This document shows positions 24,158-37,533 of a stretch of 64,000 bases of DNA, one piece after another. This DNA comes from Diospyros lotus. Taxonomy: Eukaryota; Streptophyta; Magnoliopsida; Ericales; Ebenaceae. The notes beneath the pieces are model-generated. The model ran no database searches. It saw only the letters and a program-made list of their open reading frames with translations, and was not told the origin of the DNA. The stretch covers positions 4,717,001 through 4,781,000 of the forward strand of contig NC_068350.1 of assembly GCF_014633365.1 (NCBI RefSeq). Direction: 5' to 3'. The translations under genes were made by a program, and so were the position numbers. The first letter of the stretch is position 1. Every line of letters begins with the position of its first letter.

Positions 24158-26471
24158 TTGTATCAAATTTTATTAAAAGATTAAAAATTCAAAACTCCAA
24201 AATAACTCTTTGAATCAAAAGGTGTAAATTTTCTCATATACCAAGAGTCCCACACAATGCACAAAATATAATAATTTTGACATTTAAAAATTATTTTGAA
24301 TATTTAAAAAAATATAAATAATTATTCATAAAAAAATTTAAATTATAAAAGAATTACGAAATATGAAGATAAACATCATCTATAAGAATTTAAATCCTAA
24401 CAAAATTTTAAAAAATCAAGATAGACATTATCTATAAAAATCTCAATCATTGACTACTTTGAATTACTCCATGCTCTCAAACTAAATAACTCTGATACTC
24501 AAAAATTTCTCCAAAAAAATAAACGTCATCTATAAAAGTTCTAGGAGAGTTAGAAAAAGTCAAAATAGACTTTATTTGTGAAAATCCTAATCCTAGTAAA
24601 ATTAAAAAAAAATAATATAAATGTTATCTATAAGAATATTAATAGGCAAATGTTCATTATAAAAAAGAGACGTCTTTAATATTGGTTTCAATACGACCTT
24701 ATCATCTTTAATTTTTGATTTAAATATCGAAATATTTGTGCGAAAATCTCCCTGTGTCCCTTAACTCTTTGTTTAGACGGGTTAACGACAATGTTCTTAA
24801 TCAAATAAATTTATTATTATATCTTGACAATAACAAAATATATCTTTTTTTTTCTTTTCTAGACAATAATAATTTGTACTACTAGAAAATACAAGTAAAT
24901 TGTGAGATTAAGTCATTTAAATTTTATTATTGTTTGGATTAAAAGTAAAAATAAAGGTTGGATCACCGAATAATAAAGATTACTTGCAATTTTGAAGCAA
25001 AAGTTGGGGAAAGAAATGGTCTCCCAAAAAAGCAACTGTGGGAACGTGTTTGAAATTTGAAACATGAAATCTGAGCAAAATCAACAAATAAATTAATTAA
25101 TGGGGGCATGATTGGTAGTGTAGTTGATCGAATCCAGAATAAAGTTTAGCACAAACAAACAAACAAAGCCTAAGAATTAAGTTTGGCACAAAGAAAGCAT
25201 GAGGGGTGAGTGGGAAGGCGAGTCCAAGTTGGTGTCTTGCTTCGTCAGCCAGCCACGGAATGTTGTGTTCTTTTGCGAACGTTCAAGTAATCGCATCCCG
25301 CATGCACCACTCGCAGCAGCCGATGGTGCTCCCCCTCTGCCCGTGCGGCGCCTTCATTGAATTTGATCCCATACAGACTTCATGCTCAGCCACGTAAGCT
25401 CCTACGTTCCTCCGCTTCACGCAGTCATTGCTATACAACCACAACGGGGGCTAGTGGACCAATTACATAAATTTTATTAGATCTTATTATACCTGTAAAT
25501 AATAATATAATACTAACTCACAATTAGCTGTGAATTGTGCATTATGGAAACTCCATGTGGGTTTCTTACAATTAATAAAGAACACTAATAATGTAGTTAT
25601 ATTTACATCTTCGGAGAGATAATATCCACTTTAATTTAAAAACATGCAAGAATGTGATTACACTACTTTTATCATAAAAAAAATAAAAGAAAAAATATGA
25701 GATATCTAATTTAGTATTCATAGGGTACAACTCACTATGAAAAGAAGTCCGTTTACCGAAAATCTAATGAGGTCACTCACAATGGCGCATTGATTGCAAG
25801 AGTTTGTTGGGCGACTGGATGAAGAGGACTTTGATCGAACAGTTAACAGGCGCCAGCCAGCCAGCCAGCAATCCATAAATGCGCTTTCCCGGTATGGGAA
25901 AAGCCAGACACTACCGTAAATGCAAAGAGCAGGTTTAGAGAGCTGGGGAGTGGCGACAGCCAAATCCAACTGTCTGGCTCTGGGGTTAGCCATGTGGCAA
26001 TTGTTGTTTTGATCAAGAAATAAATTTTCAAGAATATTATCCCTTCATCAAGTAATAAATTTAACAGTGTTGTAGTAGGCGTGAGCAATTATCGTTTTGA
26101 TAAGTCCGTGACATGTGCCAGCTTCTCTGTGATGCAATAATTTTTTTTGGTTTGTTTTTTGATGTGAAAATGATATAACAACGTTGACATCTTATCAACT
26201 CAATTGATGATTATTCATTGATTAATTTATTTTATTATATTTTATTATATTTTATTTTATTTTTCCAATTACTTATACATTCAAGTATTAAACAAGCATC
26301 GAATAGAAAAGGTAAAATAAGACTGAAAATAATGAAATATATTTAAGTATAATATGAATTATAAGAATTTTTTTAAAAAAAATAAAAATACTTAATAAAC
26401 TATAATTTATATAATGAACCTGACGTAATGAAATAAGGATCATATCCTTATGCATTGACGAGCAGTAAGTG

Positions 26472-26473
<2 letters not shown>
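24158..26473. other. Gene-poor intergenic stretch
   Basis: Degenerate AT-rich repeats come first (24360-24640). A GC-richer patch lies at 25200-25440 with a 63-codon frame of no known family, and another at 25740-25990 with a 91-codon minus frame of no known family. I see no splice-supported gene. Confidence 0.4.

Positions 26474-26507
<34 letters not shown>
26474..26507. repeat. (GA)n microsatellite
   Basis: About 17 uninterrupted GA dinucleotides. Confidence 0.95.
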
Positions 26508-26512
<5 letters not shown>

Positions 26513-26758
26513 AGAGAAGAAGTTGCTGTCATTGTTTGTCTACGCAGAAACACACCAACGAGTAGTCTTTTCTTTCTTCATCCCCTTTTGACAAAGTTGG
26601 CTCTCTCGTTCTCACATGCTTCACAGTGTGAGGGTGTAATAATGTTAATTAATTAAGTAGGGTCTCCATTAAATTAAACCTACTCTAATCTGCCATTAAT
26701 CATTAATCCTGACTTTTAACAAAAAAAAATAATAATAACAGTGGAATACTTTTTTGAC

Positions 26759-26988
26759 TAAGAGTGTGTTTGATTACACATATTTTTCATGAAAAATATA
26801 TAATTATTACATATTTTTTTTGAAAAATAATCAAATACTTTTAATTTTTTCATAAAAAAATATATATGGTATAATCATTTAAATCTTCTTTTCATAGAAT
26901 TCATTTTTTAAAAAGATGAGATAATTTTTATTTTTTAAAAAATATTATCTAAAATTAAATTTTAAATAATGCAATCAAACGTCTCTTA
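26759..26988. mobile_element. Short MITE of about 230 bp
   Basis: The ends are TAAGAGTGTGTTTGATTACA and, in reverse complement, TAAGAGACGTTTGATTGCA, giving imperfect terminal inverted repeats of about 20 bp. The inside is AT-rich and non-coding. The target duplication cannot be separated from the palindromic TAA/TTA ends. Confidence 0.6.
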
Positions 26989-29126
26989 AATAGTGGTTAT
27001 GATATGTTGAATCTCTATAAAGCTGAAAAGTAATTTCCATGGAACGGATAAAAAACAATCTTTAAATGTTGAACAATACCTTCTATTGCAGTCACCTCAT
27101 GCCCAGAAAGGGTTCGGAGATGCCATTTTCAAGACATTTCCCATTTCATAACCGTTAAAAAGAGGGCATGGGATATTTTTTGGTTCGTTTTTATAATTTA
27201 TAAAATATTTTGAAGATATTTCATAATTATAGAAAACTTTAAAAAACTATGTTTCCAGCTACCAAATATGGTTAAAGATGAAAGTAATTATGTGTCTAAC
27301 CAACAAATATATATACATATATTTTTATATATTACATTGTTCTAATCTTCTTCTCTTTCTCTTCAATTTTTGCTCATGTCAATTTTAGCACTAATTTTTC
27401 AATCCAAAAATTGCCTCGCTTCAAATCTCTTATCGTCGTTCTCACTCTTATGCTTGTCAATTGTTGTCGTTAGTTTTCGACAATTGTTACTTATTCGGTG
27501 TTTGTGTCGCCAACGATTCGAGTCTCAATAATCTAAGAGATTGAGAGTATTCAATGTTATCGTCATCGTTTTTTTTAGTGTTGCCGTTAATTATTTTTTG
27601 CTCAGTGCTCGTGTTGTCATTGATTATTTTATTTATTTATATTATATTTGAATTATTTTTTATAATTTTTATATTAAAAATTATATTTATAAAAAAATAT
27701 ATTTTTATTTTATAATTTTTTTAAAAAATATTATTTTTTTATTTCTATTTTATATCAAAAAAAAAGTTTCGCGTTTCCATTCCTAGGCCGCCACGACCTC
27801 GAAAAATAAACCAATAGTGAAGAGCCCAAAGTTGACACGGATGGTTGAAATGATGGGGGGTCCATGGGTACACTATAGATGTCTGTGTGAATGAAGGAAA
27901 TGATTGAATAAGAACAAACGCGTCACGTGAGAGGAACATTCCGAAACCACGAGCGCCCCCATCGTTTATTTGGAGGTTACGATTTAACACAGATTACCAC
28001 CACAGTACTGTACCTGTGTTGCCTTCTACATTGCTCAAATAATTATATAGCTGCTTTTTCTTTTTCTTCCCAATTACACAAAACATTACTAAGGTTACAC
28101 TAAATTATAATGGTCACCCTTTGTAATTATATCAACTCCTCGTCAATCAAAAAATTAGTAATAAATTTGTGTACTTTTATAAAAAAATTGTAAATAAAAA
28201 TTTATTAAATAAAAAAAATATAAAACGTTTATAAGAAAAAGTAAATACATATTTGACAAACACAAAAATTACACGAGCTGAAAAAATAACAAATCGGGAA
28301 ATAATGGAGACGTTAATACTACGACATAAATGTCTCAAATAAGTGAGAAAGAGAGAAAAATAAAATAATCCTATAAAAACTCTTCATATGTAAAGAGTTT
28401 TAATTGACAAAAATACTTTCCGTTCCTGAAATTACCACAAAATTTTAGAATATATTCACATACACACAAGGCCAACAAGATAACTCAACTAGAGAACATG
28501 CCGAAAGAAATTTCTGAATGGGAGATAACTCAACTAAAGGATATGCCAATAAAACAAATTCACGCACTATAAAATTAAAAATATCTAAAAAATCAATAAG
28601 GCAGAGAATGAAGAAGAGACTAAACCAAGCAAGTTGGTGGAAGGCGCCAAAAATTGTTAAGGTATTCTTGAAGCATAAATCAAATCTTAAAACATAATTT
28701 GATATAATTTTTGAACAATAAGAATAATCGATGTAATTTTTAAATAGCAAACGTGACTCCTTGTATTTATATTATTTTGAAAGAAAAGTATAAAGAAACT
28801 TAAGATTATCTTGTCATTACTCATTTCCTTGAACTTGCAAAACAATTGAGTCCAAAGCGGATGTCAATTCACTTATCTCCCAGTCAGCATGCAAACAAAC
28901 GCTATGGACCCACCCATATGGCAATACGGATGAATGGCCTCAATTATTAATATTAATTAATTCATAAATATTAGAGGCAAGTCGTACCAAGGATCCTGCC
29001 CAACATTACTGTCACCAACCTCCCCAACTCGAAAATATCTGTATATAACTCAAGATGCTGAACTTTAGACATGCCCGTTACCCTATAATAAATTATTTTT
29101 TGCATAAAAAAATTCATTACGATTTT
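26989..29126. other. AT-rich intergenic DNA
   Basis: No gene is recognisable. A 101-codon minus frame at 28445-28750 lies in low-complexity AT-rich sequence and shows no domain. Confidence 0.4.
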
Positions 29127-29355
29127 GATTTATTTTTCGTATCAAACAATAATTATGTTATTTAATGCTGATCTGATAATTTGGGGTTCGGGTTGGAGAG
29201 TTAATTGGGTTGGGACTAGAGTTTTGATTTAAAATAAATTTAATTTATTCTTCATGTTAAATAATAATTATATTATTCAATGCTGATGTGATAATTTGGA
29301 GGGGGGGGGGGGGGGAGAGTAATTGGGTTGGGACCAGATTTTTTATTTAAAATAA
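29127..29355. repeat. About 115-bp tandem duplication; second unit carries a poly(G) run
   Basis: The two units share AATAATTAT.TTATT.AATGCTGAT, TGATAATTTGG and TAATTGGGTTGGGAC.AGA. The first has GGGGTTCGGGTTGG where the second has a run of 15 G (29301-29315). The run appears to have grown from the G-rich part of the unit. Confidence 0.7.
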
Positions 29356-29881
29356 ATCTGTATTTTTTATTTATAAATTTAAATTTGTAGAGTTTATAGT
29401 TTATATCCATTTGATGAGATGGATGTACTGAAGCTTTGGGGGTCCTCCAAAAGATGTACAAATTTCTCCCACAAACTTCATAATGAGCTACAAGAACACC
29501 ACCGAACTTCAAAGACAATTAAGTAATTGACTTCTACCATAAATTATTGAGTAATGTTAAGAAAATTTGGTCAATGAAACGTATTATACAAGACATACCA
29601 AGTAAAATGTCTATTTTTAAAAAAAAATTAAAATAAATCACAAGTTCATAGTGAATTCTCTCTCAGTATAAATAAAATCTTTCATTAATAAATTTATTAA
29701 TCAAATATGAATAACAGATCTATATAATAAAAATTACTTTTATCTAGAATATTTTTTGTATTTTATTTTTTTAATTAAAAAAACACTACCTTAAATCAAT
29801 AAATCACCGGAGCAGTAAGTTCTTACGGTGGTACTGACCAAACAGGGCGTAAAGAGCATCAAGAAGTCATCTCCCAATCAA

Positions 29882-29884
<3 letters not shown>

Positions 29885-29914
<30 letters not shown>
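29885..29914. repeat. (AG)n microsatellite
   Basis: Fifteen AG dinucleotides. The next 200 bases are less AT-rich and contain a 76-codon minus frame with no recognisable domain. Confidence 0.95.
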
Positions 29915-29917
<3 letters not shown>

Positions 29918-30426
29918 TGAGTGAGTGCCAACAATCTGGTAAAAGCGACCGAAAGCCTTCACGTGACTCGTTGCCTTGTCCCAAAAAGATATTGAGAAGG
30001 TAGGAATGGGATCCACACCATGGACCCAAACTTCGGAAGCGGCCGCGTCACCAAACTTCAAAGGCGGTAAGGCCACGCAACAGGTTATCCAAACCAAGCT
30101 ATTATAAGACTGAGTGGTTGGGAAGTGAAGAAATTAAAGTCCAATCATTTGTTTATCCAGTCACTTTTATGTTTTCTTGTTTAACAAAGCAATTTCTACA
30201 ACTCTGAACATGTCAATCTCCTAATCACAAAGAAATAATTTTATGAATTAAATAACTTCTAATTCGATAGTCTTTTATATTTATGATTTTATTTTTGTAA
30301 AACTCGGTACAATTTCGATTAGTGTCACACCTAAAGATCTCTTATTGATTTTTTCTTAATCTCTCTCTCTCTCTCCCCTAGATACACTTGCCCTTCTATT
30401 CCATACGGCAGCTGGACGCCTGGAAT

Positions 30427-30552
30427 AGGCTATAAATGGTACAAGGAAACATGCCTTTCATTCTCTAAAGAACTCTCTAATAATTAAGAAAACAAAAGAT
30501 GGGAGAAGTTTCACATGTAACTTCCGTTGTCAATTCAGCCGTGTGTCCTGCA
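30427..30552 (+). promoter_or_regulatory. Promoter-like segment with TATA box and 18-codon ORF
   Basis: A CT-rich tract (30361-30376) and the TATA-like GGCTATAAATGG at about 30427-30438 are followed after about 60 nt by ATG GGA GAA GTT TCA, an 18-codon frame ending TGA at 30552. It could start a short or non-coding transcript. I could not match a known microRNA or protein. Confidence 0.25.
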
Positions 30553-30957
30553 TGATTCCAAGTTTAAAGGGGGTCCTCTGATCCATGAAAGTCTCAAAAA
30601 CTGGCCCATTTGTGTATCCTAACTTTGACACTTGGCTGCATTGGGTAGCTGTGTGATGCGCAATCAAAATTGTTCGTTGTGCTCTGAAAAGAAAGCTGGG
30701 ACCCAGGAAATTTGGCTCTCAAACTAGCAAGTTGAAACCTAGGTTGTTTCTTTATCGCACAGTAGACTGTAGACTACTACTGGGTGTGGTGCACGTGGGA
30801 GCAACTGTTTGTGGTTAGTCTTAACTGCTTGATTATGATATAATCCAACACAATGGTCTATATTTTAGTTCTCGCTACAATTTCGTTTTTCAAGCCCTTA
30901 CTGAAAAGGACTATGAGGCTCCCACATAAACTTTTGTCTTGGACCACAAGGTTCTGT

Positions 30958-30958
30958 C

Positions 30959-30994
<36 letters not shown>

Positions 30995-30995
30995 C
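30958..30995. repeat. C12 run followed by (TC)n
   Basis: Twelve C at 30958-30969 then about 13 TC dinucleotides. Confidence 0.95.
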
Positions 30996-31690
30996 GCGGC
31001 TACAGCTCCTATCTTCCCTTTTGCACTTTGGAAAAAGTGTGTAAATTTCATTGAAATGCATTAGTGCGTTAGATGGAGCGACATTGCTGTCCCATTTCCC
31101 CGTCTCTATCCCTCCAATGTTACCTTACTAAATTAATATACACTGATGTATGTTAATAACATTAAAAAATTTAACATTTAAAAAAAATTCATCTTTTCTA
31201 AATAAAGAGATGAGTTTTTTTCAGACAAAATATTTCTAACCAGACAGAAATGAGAGTATTTTATTTGAAAAAAATTCATCTTTTCATCTTGAAGAGATGA
31301 ATTTTTTCTTGTTAATTATAGAATAAATTTTAGAAGAAGAACGTTAACTTGTTTAGTATTATTAATACACATCATTGTGAATTAATTTGATGAGGTGGTT
31401 TAATTTGATTGGAGGGACAACAAAAGAGATTGGGAATGGAACAACAAATCTCTGCTCGTGTTAAATAGGTAGCAACCAAAGATTTTGTTAATTTCCACAA
31501 GTAATAGTGCCCTAAAATTGGAAGAAAGATTTTATAGCAGGAAGGGAGACACCTCCTAGAACATCAATTTAGTTGAATTGACCCATTGGTATTGTAAAAA
31601 CCTTCATTTAGAGATGATGATGAAACAATGTCATGGGTGTATCGATCCAGACTTACTAGAAACATTGCAAAACAAAAGGGTTTCAAAGGC
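30996..31690. other. Intergenic DNA left of MITE copy 3
   Basis: No gene seen. AAAAAATTCATCTTTTC recurs at 31183 and 31268 beside inverted AAGAGATGA..TTTT segments, which suggests a small degenerate inverted repeat. Confidence 0.35.
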
Positions 31691-31693
31691 TAG

Positions 31694-32183
31694 GGTTGCG
31701 TTCTCTTTATTATTTTCAAGTCTTTTTTAGTTTTTAGTTTTTTAAAATAAAGAAAACTCGTTCTCTTTACTGTTTTTAAAAATGTATTTTTGAAAATAAA
31801 AAAAAAATTACAAAGAAAACTCAAAAGTTGTTTTGAGTGTTTTCATTCAAAACAAACTCAAAACTCAATACACATTTATTTATTTGTATTTTATTATTAT
31901 AATAGAAAAAAATATTATAAAATTCATTAACTTTAAAATGTATATATTTTTTAATAATATATTAATATTGAATATTTTTAATTTATTGAATAAAATATTA
32001 TTAAAAAATTATTTTAAAAATGTCAAAGAGAACGCATTTTTTAATTTTCTATTTTGAAAAATAATTTTTTAAAATGACAAAGAGAACACATTTTTAATTT
32101 TCTAAAAATAGACTATCAAAATAGAAAATTAAAAATAAATTTAAATTTTAAAATTTAAAATTAAAAAACAAAAAAAACGTAAC
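31694..32183. mobile_element. MITE family A, copy 3
   Basis: Starts GGTTGCGTTCTCTTT and ends AAAACGTAAC, flanked on both sides by TAG (31691-31693 and 32184-32186). The inside shares AAAAATGTATTTTTGAAAA, GTTTTGAGTGTTTTCATTCA and AAATGTATATATTTTTTAA with copies 2 and 4. It is the most degraded copy at its right end. Confidence 0.8.
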
Positions 32184-32186
32184 TAG

Positions 32187-34170
32187 GCTGTCGCTGTAGT
32201 TTTCTGGTCCACTTTTGTCCAGAAATGAAAAAGAAATCACAGCTATTTCACAGGTAGGAATAAAAAGCTATTTCAGAAGAGACAAATCCGTGAAGGAGTC
32301 CAAGGCTTCTGTTTCATCCTCTCCATATGGCTTGGCTTCAGTTGATTCGTCAAACCTGAGAAAATCTTCTTGAAGAAGATGACACTTCTTCAATTCTCAA
32401 ATGTTCCTTATTTCAAACATTCATATTGACTTTGAGCCTTAGTAGACCAATTGTTTTTCAAACTTCACCTTTACGTAATACTAAGGAAAGCATTACTTGC
32501 AGTTGTTGCCAAACTACACATTCATTACCACAAACTCAACCCCATTCTTCCTTGCTTCTGTCACAATTTATTGTGATTTGAGATTTCGAATTCAAATGCC
32601 CACCTCTAAGTTATCAAGACCAAATCATGGTCCGTGAACCTTCGGATAATACAATTAAGTTTATTAAATTAGTTCATTGTTATCAGGACCATCTCGCATC
32701 TCTCTTTCTCCCCCCTAAATATGATACCTCAGTCTTAAAGATTAAATTTTTTAAAAAGGTAAAAATTCAATATCAATGTTAACGTCAATAATTTTAAACC
32801 AACTTGGAAGAGAAGAGGAGATGACATTACAGTAGAATTAACGCAAAAAATATATATAAAAAAAGGAAATTATCATGACAGCTTAATGAAAGGGGAACTG
32901 TGCAGAGAGTAGGAGAAGATGTACATCAATGACTACATTATAAATAGGTTTGAAAAGTCTCATGTTATAGGCATGTGAAGTGTCCTACTTAACTGGGCAG
33001 GGATCTCTCCCCCACATGATCAGAAATTGGAAGCCTAAATTCGGTTAGCTATTGAAGTCTTGTGCTCAGTGCTCTTTAGGGTAAATCTTATTTTTAAATT
33101 ACATAATACTAATGCCATTCAAGTTATGTTATAGTAAAAATTAAGTTGACAGCATCCTAGCTTTTTATACCCATTTTCAGTGATATATCCAACTCCTCAA
33201 TATATAAAAGAGTACAGTAAATCCTAAAAAGTCAATCGACCTTCAACTAGGTGTAGTTATGGATATCGGCCAGCCCAACTACTATAAATATCACAGAGGA
33301 CAAGTATGGGTTTATACCTATCCCTTTGTTGATAACAGTGGACCCAAAATATAATGAGGATGACGCAGGTAGGGAAGACTTAACTGAAAAAGGACACAGA
33401 AAGAGAACCAATAGATTCAACAAGATCCCTGGATGCGCAAAGCCATTATTATTACCATGAAATTACTGATCACTAACTCATTAAAAAACTAGAGCGGTTA
33501 CAGGGAAAAAAATCCTTCTTTATTACCCTTAACACGCCTCCCCCATGTGCACCCAAATTTTACAGCACAATTAGAGAAAATTAATGTACAATTATTCAAA
33601 TATTAAGTTCTTGGTAAAGGTTGTTGAACATAGGACCCATGTTTGCTTGGTATTATGCTAAATTATTGACCAATGACCCATAATTGATAAAGAAGAAAGT
33701 AAATATATTCCGGACAGTTGGAAAATGACTGGTCACCACCTTGAAGCACAGAAAATCATGTGCCTAGGCTAGGCGTTAGTTGGGCCCCCTAAGATCTCAC
33801 TGGAATACCAAATATACTGTACATGCATATATAATTATAAACATATCTCAGAAGGGGCTAGAACAGTTGCCAGTTGGAGATTTAGCAAATCCAGCCCAGT
33901 AGAAGGGAAAAACAGTGTTCAAGGCCCCTTGGAAGCACCTCGTCTATCATTAGGCGAGCCGACTCTAATTAGGCAAGCACCTTAGATGAGCCCACAGCCT
34001 TCAAAGGTGACCTAGACATAAAAGAAAGGAAAAGAATTAGCACTAGAAATAAAAGAAGGCATGCAAGAGTCAATTACAAGATGAAAACAAAATGGCAAAT
34101 AGAAGCAAAATGGGGGAAAGAAAGGAGAAACATTATTGTTGCTGTTCTCTCAATCACCATAAGTTGCCTG
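32187..34170. other. Intergenic DNA without a recognised gene
   Basis: Mixed-composition sequence with no frame longer than about 60 codons that looks coding. Confidence 0.35.
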
Positions 34171-34218
34171 CTCTTCTCTCTTCTCTCTTCTCTCTTCTCT
34201 CTTCTCTCTTCTCTCTTC
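34171..34218. repeat. (TCTCTTC)n heptamer repeat
   Basis: About seven near-perfect copies of a 7-bp unit. Confidence 0.9.
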
Positions 34219-34429
34219 TTTTGTAGCTAGAAAGGCCACACCATGACATAGATCACAAGGAGGCAAGTCAAAGAAGAGTCACTAGACGTCAGCAAAAGAT
34301 CTCACAAGTGTAATTATTATTAGGGTAATAGTGTAATTTTTTAAAGTTATGGGACTAAAGTATAATTTTTGAAACTTAAAGACTTGAGGGCACATGGCCA
34401 AAGTGAAAGATTGCAAGAGCTGAGTGGCT

Positions 34430-35300
34430 AAAATGTAAATAGCAGTATGAACACTACAAAATAGCTAACGGTTACACTGTGACCGCGGGAAATAGATGTC
34501 AAATCGATGTCCGGGGAAGGGGGCTAGGCCATCAAGGCTTAGAGGAAGATGATCGGCATAAGGAAGCGACTGGATTGGCTAGAAAATCAGTCGGAAACCG
34601 CTATAAATATGAGGGTTTTTTGGCCGAGGGTTTCATCGATTTTCATTCGAAAAATCCAAGCATTCGAGGGATAATTGGGAGAAAATGATATAAGGCTTTT
34701 GTTCTCCAAGTGAGGAAGAAAATTTCTGGGGAGTTTGAGAGATTTTAGTATTGGTTTGAAGTGGTTTTGAAACTTCGTCGGAAAATTGACCATCGCCGAA
34801 GACAAGAGGAAATCGGCTAAATCGAGAGTGTTTTAGCTGGATTTTCGAGCCATCAATAAGCCCATCATGTTTGGAAAGAAGAATAGAGTAAGAGAGAAGA
34901 TGAAAAATCAAAAAATCAAAGCAAAATCAGTGACTGATAGCGAGAAAGCAATCAGAGAAGATAATCAAAGAAGGTGCATAAGAAAAGGAAAAGTAGGCAT
35001 ATTGATAATTGTGTTGTCCATGTTAATCACGGTGGGATAAGAGTTTGTCTTAGTAGCATGACCTATATTTTCCCAAGTGAGTTTTGCTGGAATGACCATA
35101 GAAGTATCATGTGCCGTGTGTGATTGCTGAGGTTATTGTCAAGAATTCCGTGCCGAGACTAGAATACTAACGAAAGTTACTCTAAGGTGTTTATCCATTC
35201 ATATCCATGCGTTATATATTTATGAAAATTTATTTTAAACCCTCATCTTCTAATCTATACTTTGTTCCTGAAATATTTAAACGTTTCAAGTAAAACGAGT
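34430..35300 (+). mobile_element. Possible LTR fragment with promoter-like sequence
   Basis: TATAAATATGAGGG at about 34602-34615 sits in moderately GC-rich DNA and is followed by long leader-like sequence. Later comes GTGCCGAGACTAGAATACTAAC near 35151-35172. The look is that of a plant LTR promoter and R/U5 region. I could not find paired LTRs, clean TG..CA ends or coding domains. Confidence 0.3.
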
Positions 35301-36563
35301 AGTGGAAAAAGAAATGAGATTACTAAAATGTGATTGTACTGGTAGTCATGTAATAATCCTATACCCATATTAGGACAAGTTGTAAAAATCTTGATAATTG
35401 GTGACATGTTATAATTCTATATGTTGATTTTTCTACTGGTTACTATAATTTATGATTGTTAGGAATAATATTGTACAATTTGAATTCATTTGCAATTATA
35501 ATGTTCCATCAGGTTACGATTTTACTTTCACGAGTATTTAATTTATCTTATTCAACGTAATATTTGGGATGCTAAATATTAGGGAATTTTGGATTTTTAT
35601 GAAATATGATATTTTAAGAATTTAGAAATAATGTTGTAAGAGAAAAAAAATATATCCAAAAATTCCGAAATAGTTACACGCTTTAGGAGGGCAGATCGTT
35701 GCCCGCCACACCCGGGCCGGGGGGGGGGGGGGGGGGGGGGGGGGGTGATGGCATGTAGCTTAAACCTTTGTACTCCTTGTTGGTGAGCTCGTCCGCGGTA
35801 GGTCATCCCTCTAATGGCCGTCGCTCTGTCGTTCTCCCTTTTGTTCAGTGTTTGGTGTTTGTGGCCTAGTGATATGGCTGACATGAATCTCTATGTTTCT
35901 TCTCTTGAGAATTCTAGTTGCTGCTTCCTTTGGGCTTATAATTAGGCTATTGATGGTTATCATATTAAACAATTAGTTTTGTTTCTGTTCATTCGCTTTA
36001 TAGTTATAATACATTTTTTAAAGTTTTTACTATTGCTAAAAGAAATGCCTCTAAATCTATTTTCATAAGGTTGAAGTGGGAAAAAAAGGTTCAACTTGGA
36101 AATATAATTTTTTGTAAGATCACAAAGATGTTTTTCGAACATCATCCTTTTTTTTGCAAGATCCCAAAGTTATTTGTTTGAACACTAAGAAAATTGTTTT
36201 TGAAAGTATGTTAGAAGTTTTATATACTATATGAATGATTACCGTTTTCATGTTAAATACATTTATTATTTTTTGTCAATTTAGCGCCTTACTGCTCAGG
36301 CGAGTGCTTTTTTGGGCACCTAGCATCCCACCAATATATAATGGCATAGCACTTTAGGGCACCTTTTGCCTCTAACTACCTCGAGAAAAAAGTTAGTATG
36401 CCTCTTCATATATGTTCAGTGAATCTTATTGAAAATGGTATTAACCAAAATGAGAAGCTTCAGCTTTGCAAATACAATTTTGAAATCCTTAATACAGTTT
36501 ACATACGAATTGTCTACAGAAGGGTGTCAAGAATATAAATATAGCAGTTAAGAGGATTTTACC
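35301..36563. other. Intergenic DNA containing a 27-bp poly(G) tract
   Basis: The run of 27 G is at 35719-35745, directly after CCCGGGCC. No gene is recognisable on either side. Confidence 0.6.
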
Positions 36564-37533
36564 TTAAAAGGATCGGTCACCACTAGCACAGCCCCCACAA
36601 CCACAATGCACGCATTCTATAACCTTTTCCTCTTCTCTCAAATGCTTAGGAACCCGACAAACACACGTTGTTTGGAAGTTGTGATCCCGTGGTTGCATGC
36701 ACCTCAAACAACAGAGACGTTCATAACCCGGCTGCAAAAAGAGCACCTTATAAGAAGCAACATTTAATACATTATCAAAGATCATATTTAGCATCTTATC
36801 CACCATAAATTAAATTGAAATTAGTTCTGATAACAGAATCTGCTACAATGACAAAACCATTCCTTGCACCTTATATGAAAATTTCCCCCTTTATCTTATT
36901 CTTTTTAGTTCCAATAAGAGTTTTTTCACTCTTCATTGTTGTCTTCAAATACAAATTTAAACCCCCCACCCCACCCACCCACCCACCCACCAACAAACAC
37001 GCATCAAATTACACATTTCTTAAAAAGTTAGCCAAGAAAGGTCCCAAATTTGAACAGTTGCTATCAGAAATAAATGCAAATAAGAAAGCAAAGCAACAAG
37101 AAGAGAGGAAATTGGAAAAAGGAAAAAAAGAAAAAATCTAGGTAGTAAATATTCTCGAGGGAATGACAACCACCTTCTTCCATTTTGCAATTAGATTACG
37201 GTCAGCATAGCATTGCTCCAAGCAGAATTCGTACAGTTCCTTGGATATTTCCTTCCTCTGGTAATAAAGATAAAAAATATAGCGGCTCTTCTGGTGTGCT
37301 ATTTTGAAAATAGGCTATATGCCTCACAATTTATTTTACCATCATGTGGATCATTTTCAGCTGTCCAATATATTACATTACAATTAGTTTCACAATTTTT
37401 TAGAGAGTAGCAGTAACACAAATTAGAGTGTATGAAAACCTTCTCTCATCTTTCCTTGTAGTTCATGGAGAGCAGGCTCTATCAGTTCCCATCCTTCTGG
37501 ATATTCAACACGGTTTGTCTTCACCTTTGGCAT
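36564..37533 (-). pseudogene. BUD31: Pseudogene of BUD31/G10 splicing factor, introns retained
   Basis: Three exons, 37533-37440, 37360-37174 and 36731-36564, keep their splice sites. Exon 1 reads MPKVKTNRVEYPEGWELIEP. Exon 2 begins AENDPHDGK, then a one-base loss at about 37320 (GCATATAGCCT where about GCA-xxx-TGG-CCT is expected) shifts the frame into a TAG. In the shifted frame the family sequence resumes ([12 protein letters not shown], then [20 protein letters not shown]). Exon 3 keeps [19 protein letters not shown] and [20 protein letters not shown]. The usual end GCASGD is followed by CGA instead of a stop, adding R-S-F. BUD31 is a very conserved, small Zn-binding spliceosome protein of about 145 aa, so the extra changes (KRK to KIN, DLY to YLY, QGY to QCY) also suggest lost constraint. 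Retained introns argue against a retrocopy and for decay of a duplicated gene. Confidence 0.85.

Noticed and set aside
34171..34218. CRISPR-like regular repeat
   Set aside because: A plain 7-bp microsatellite with no spacers; CRISPR is not expected in a plant nuclear genome.
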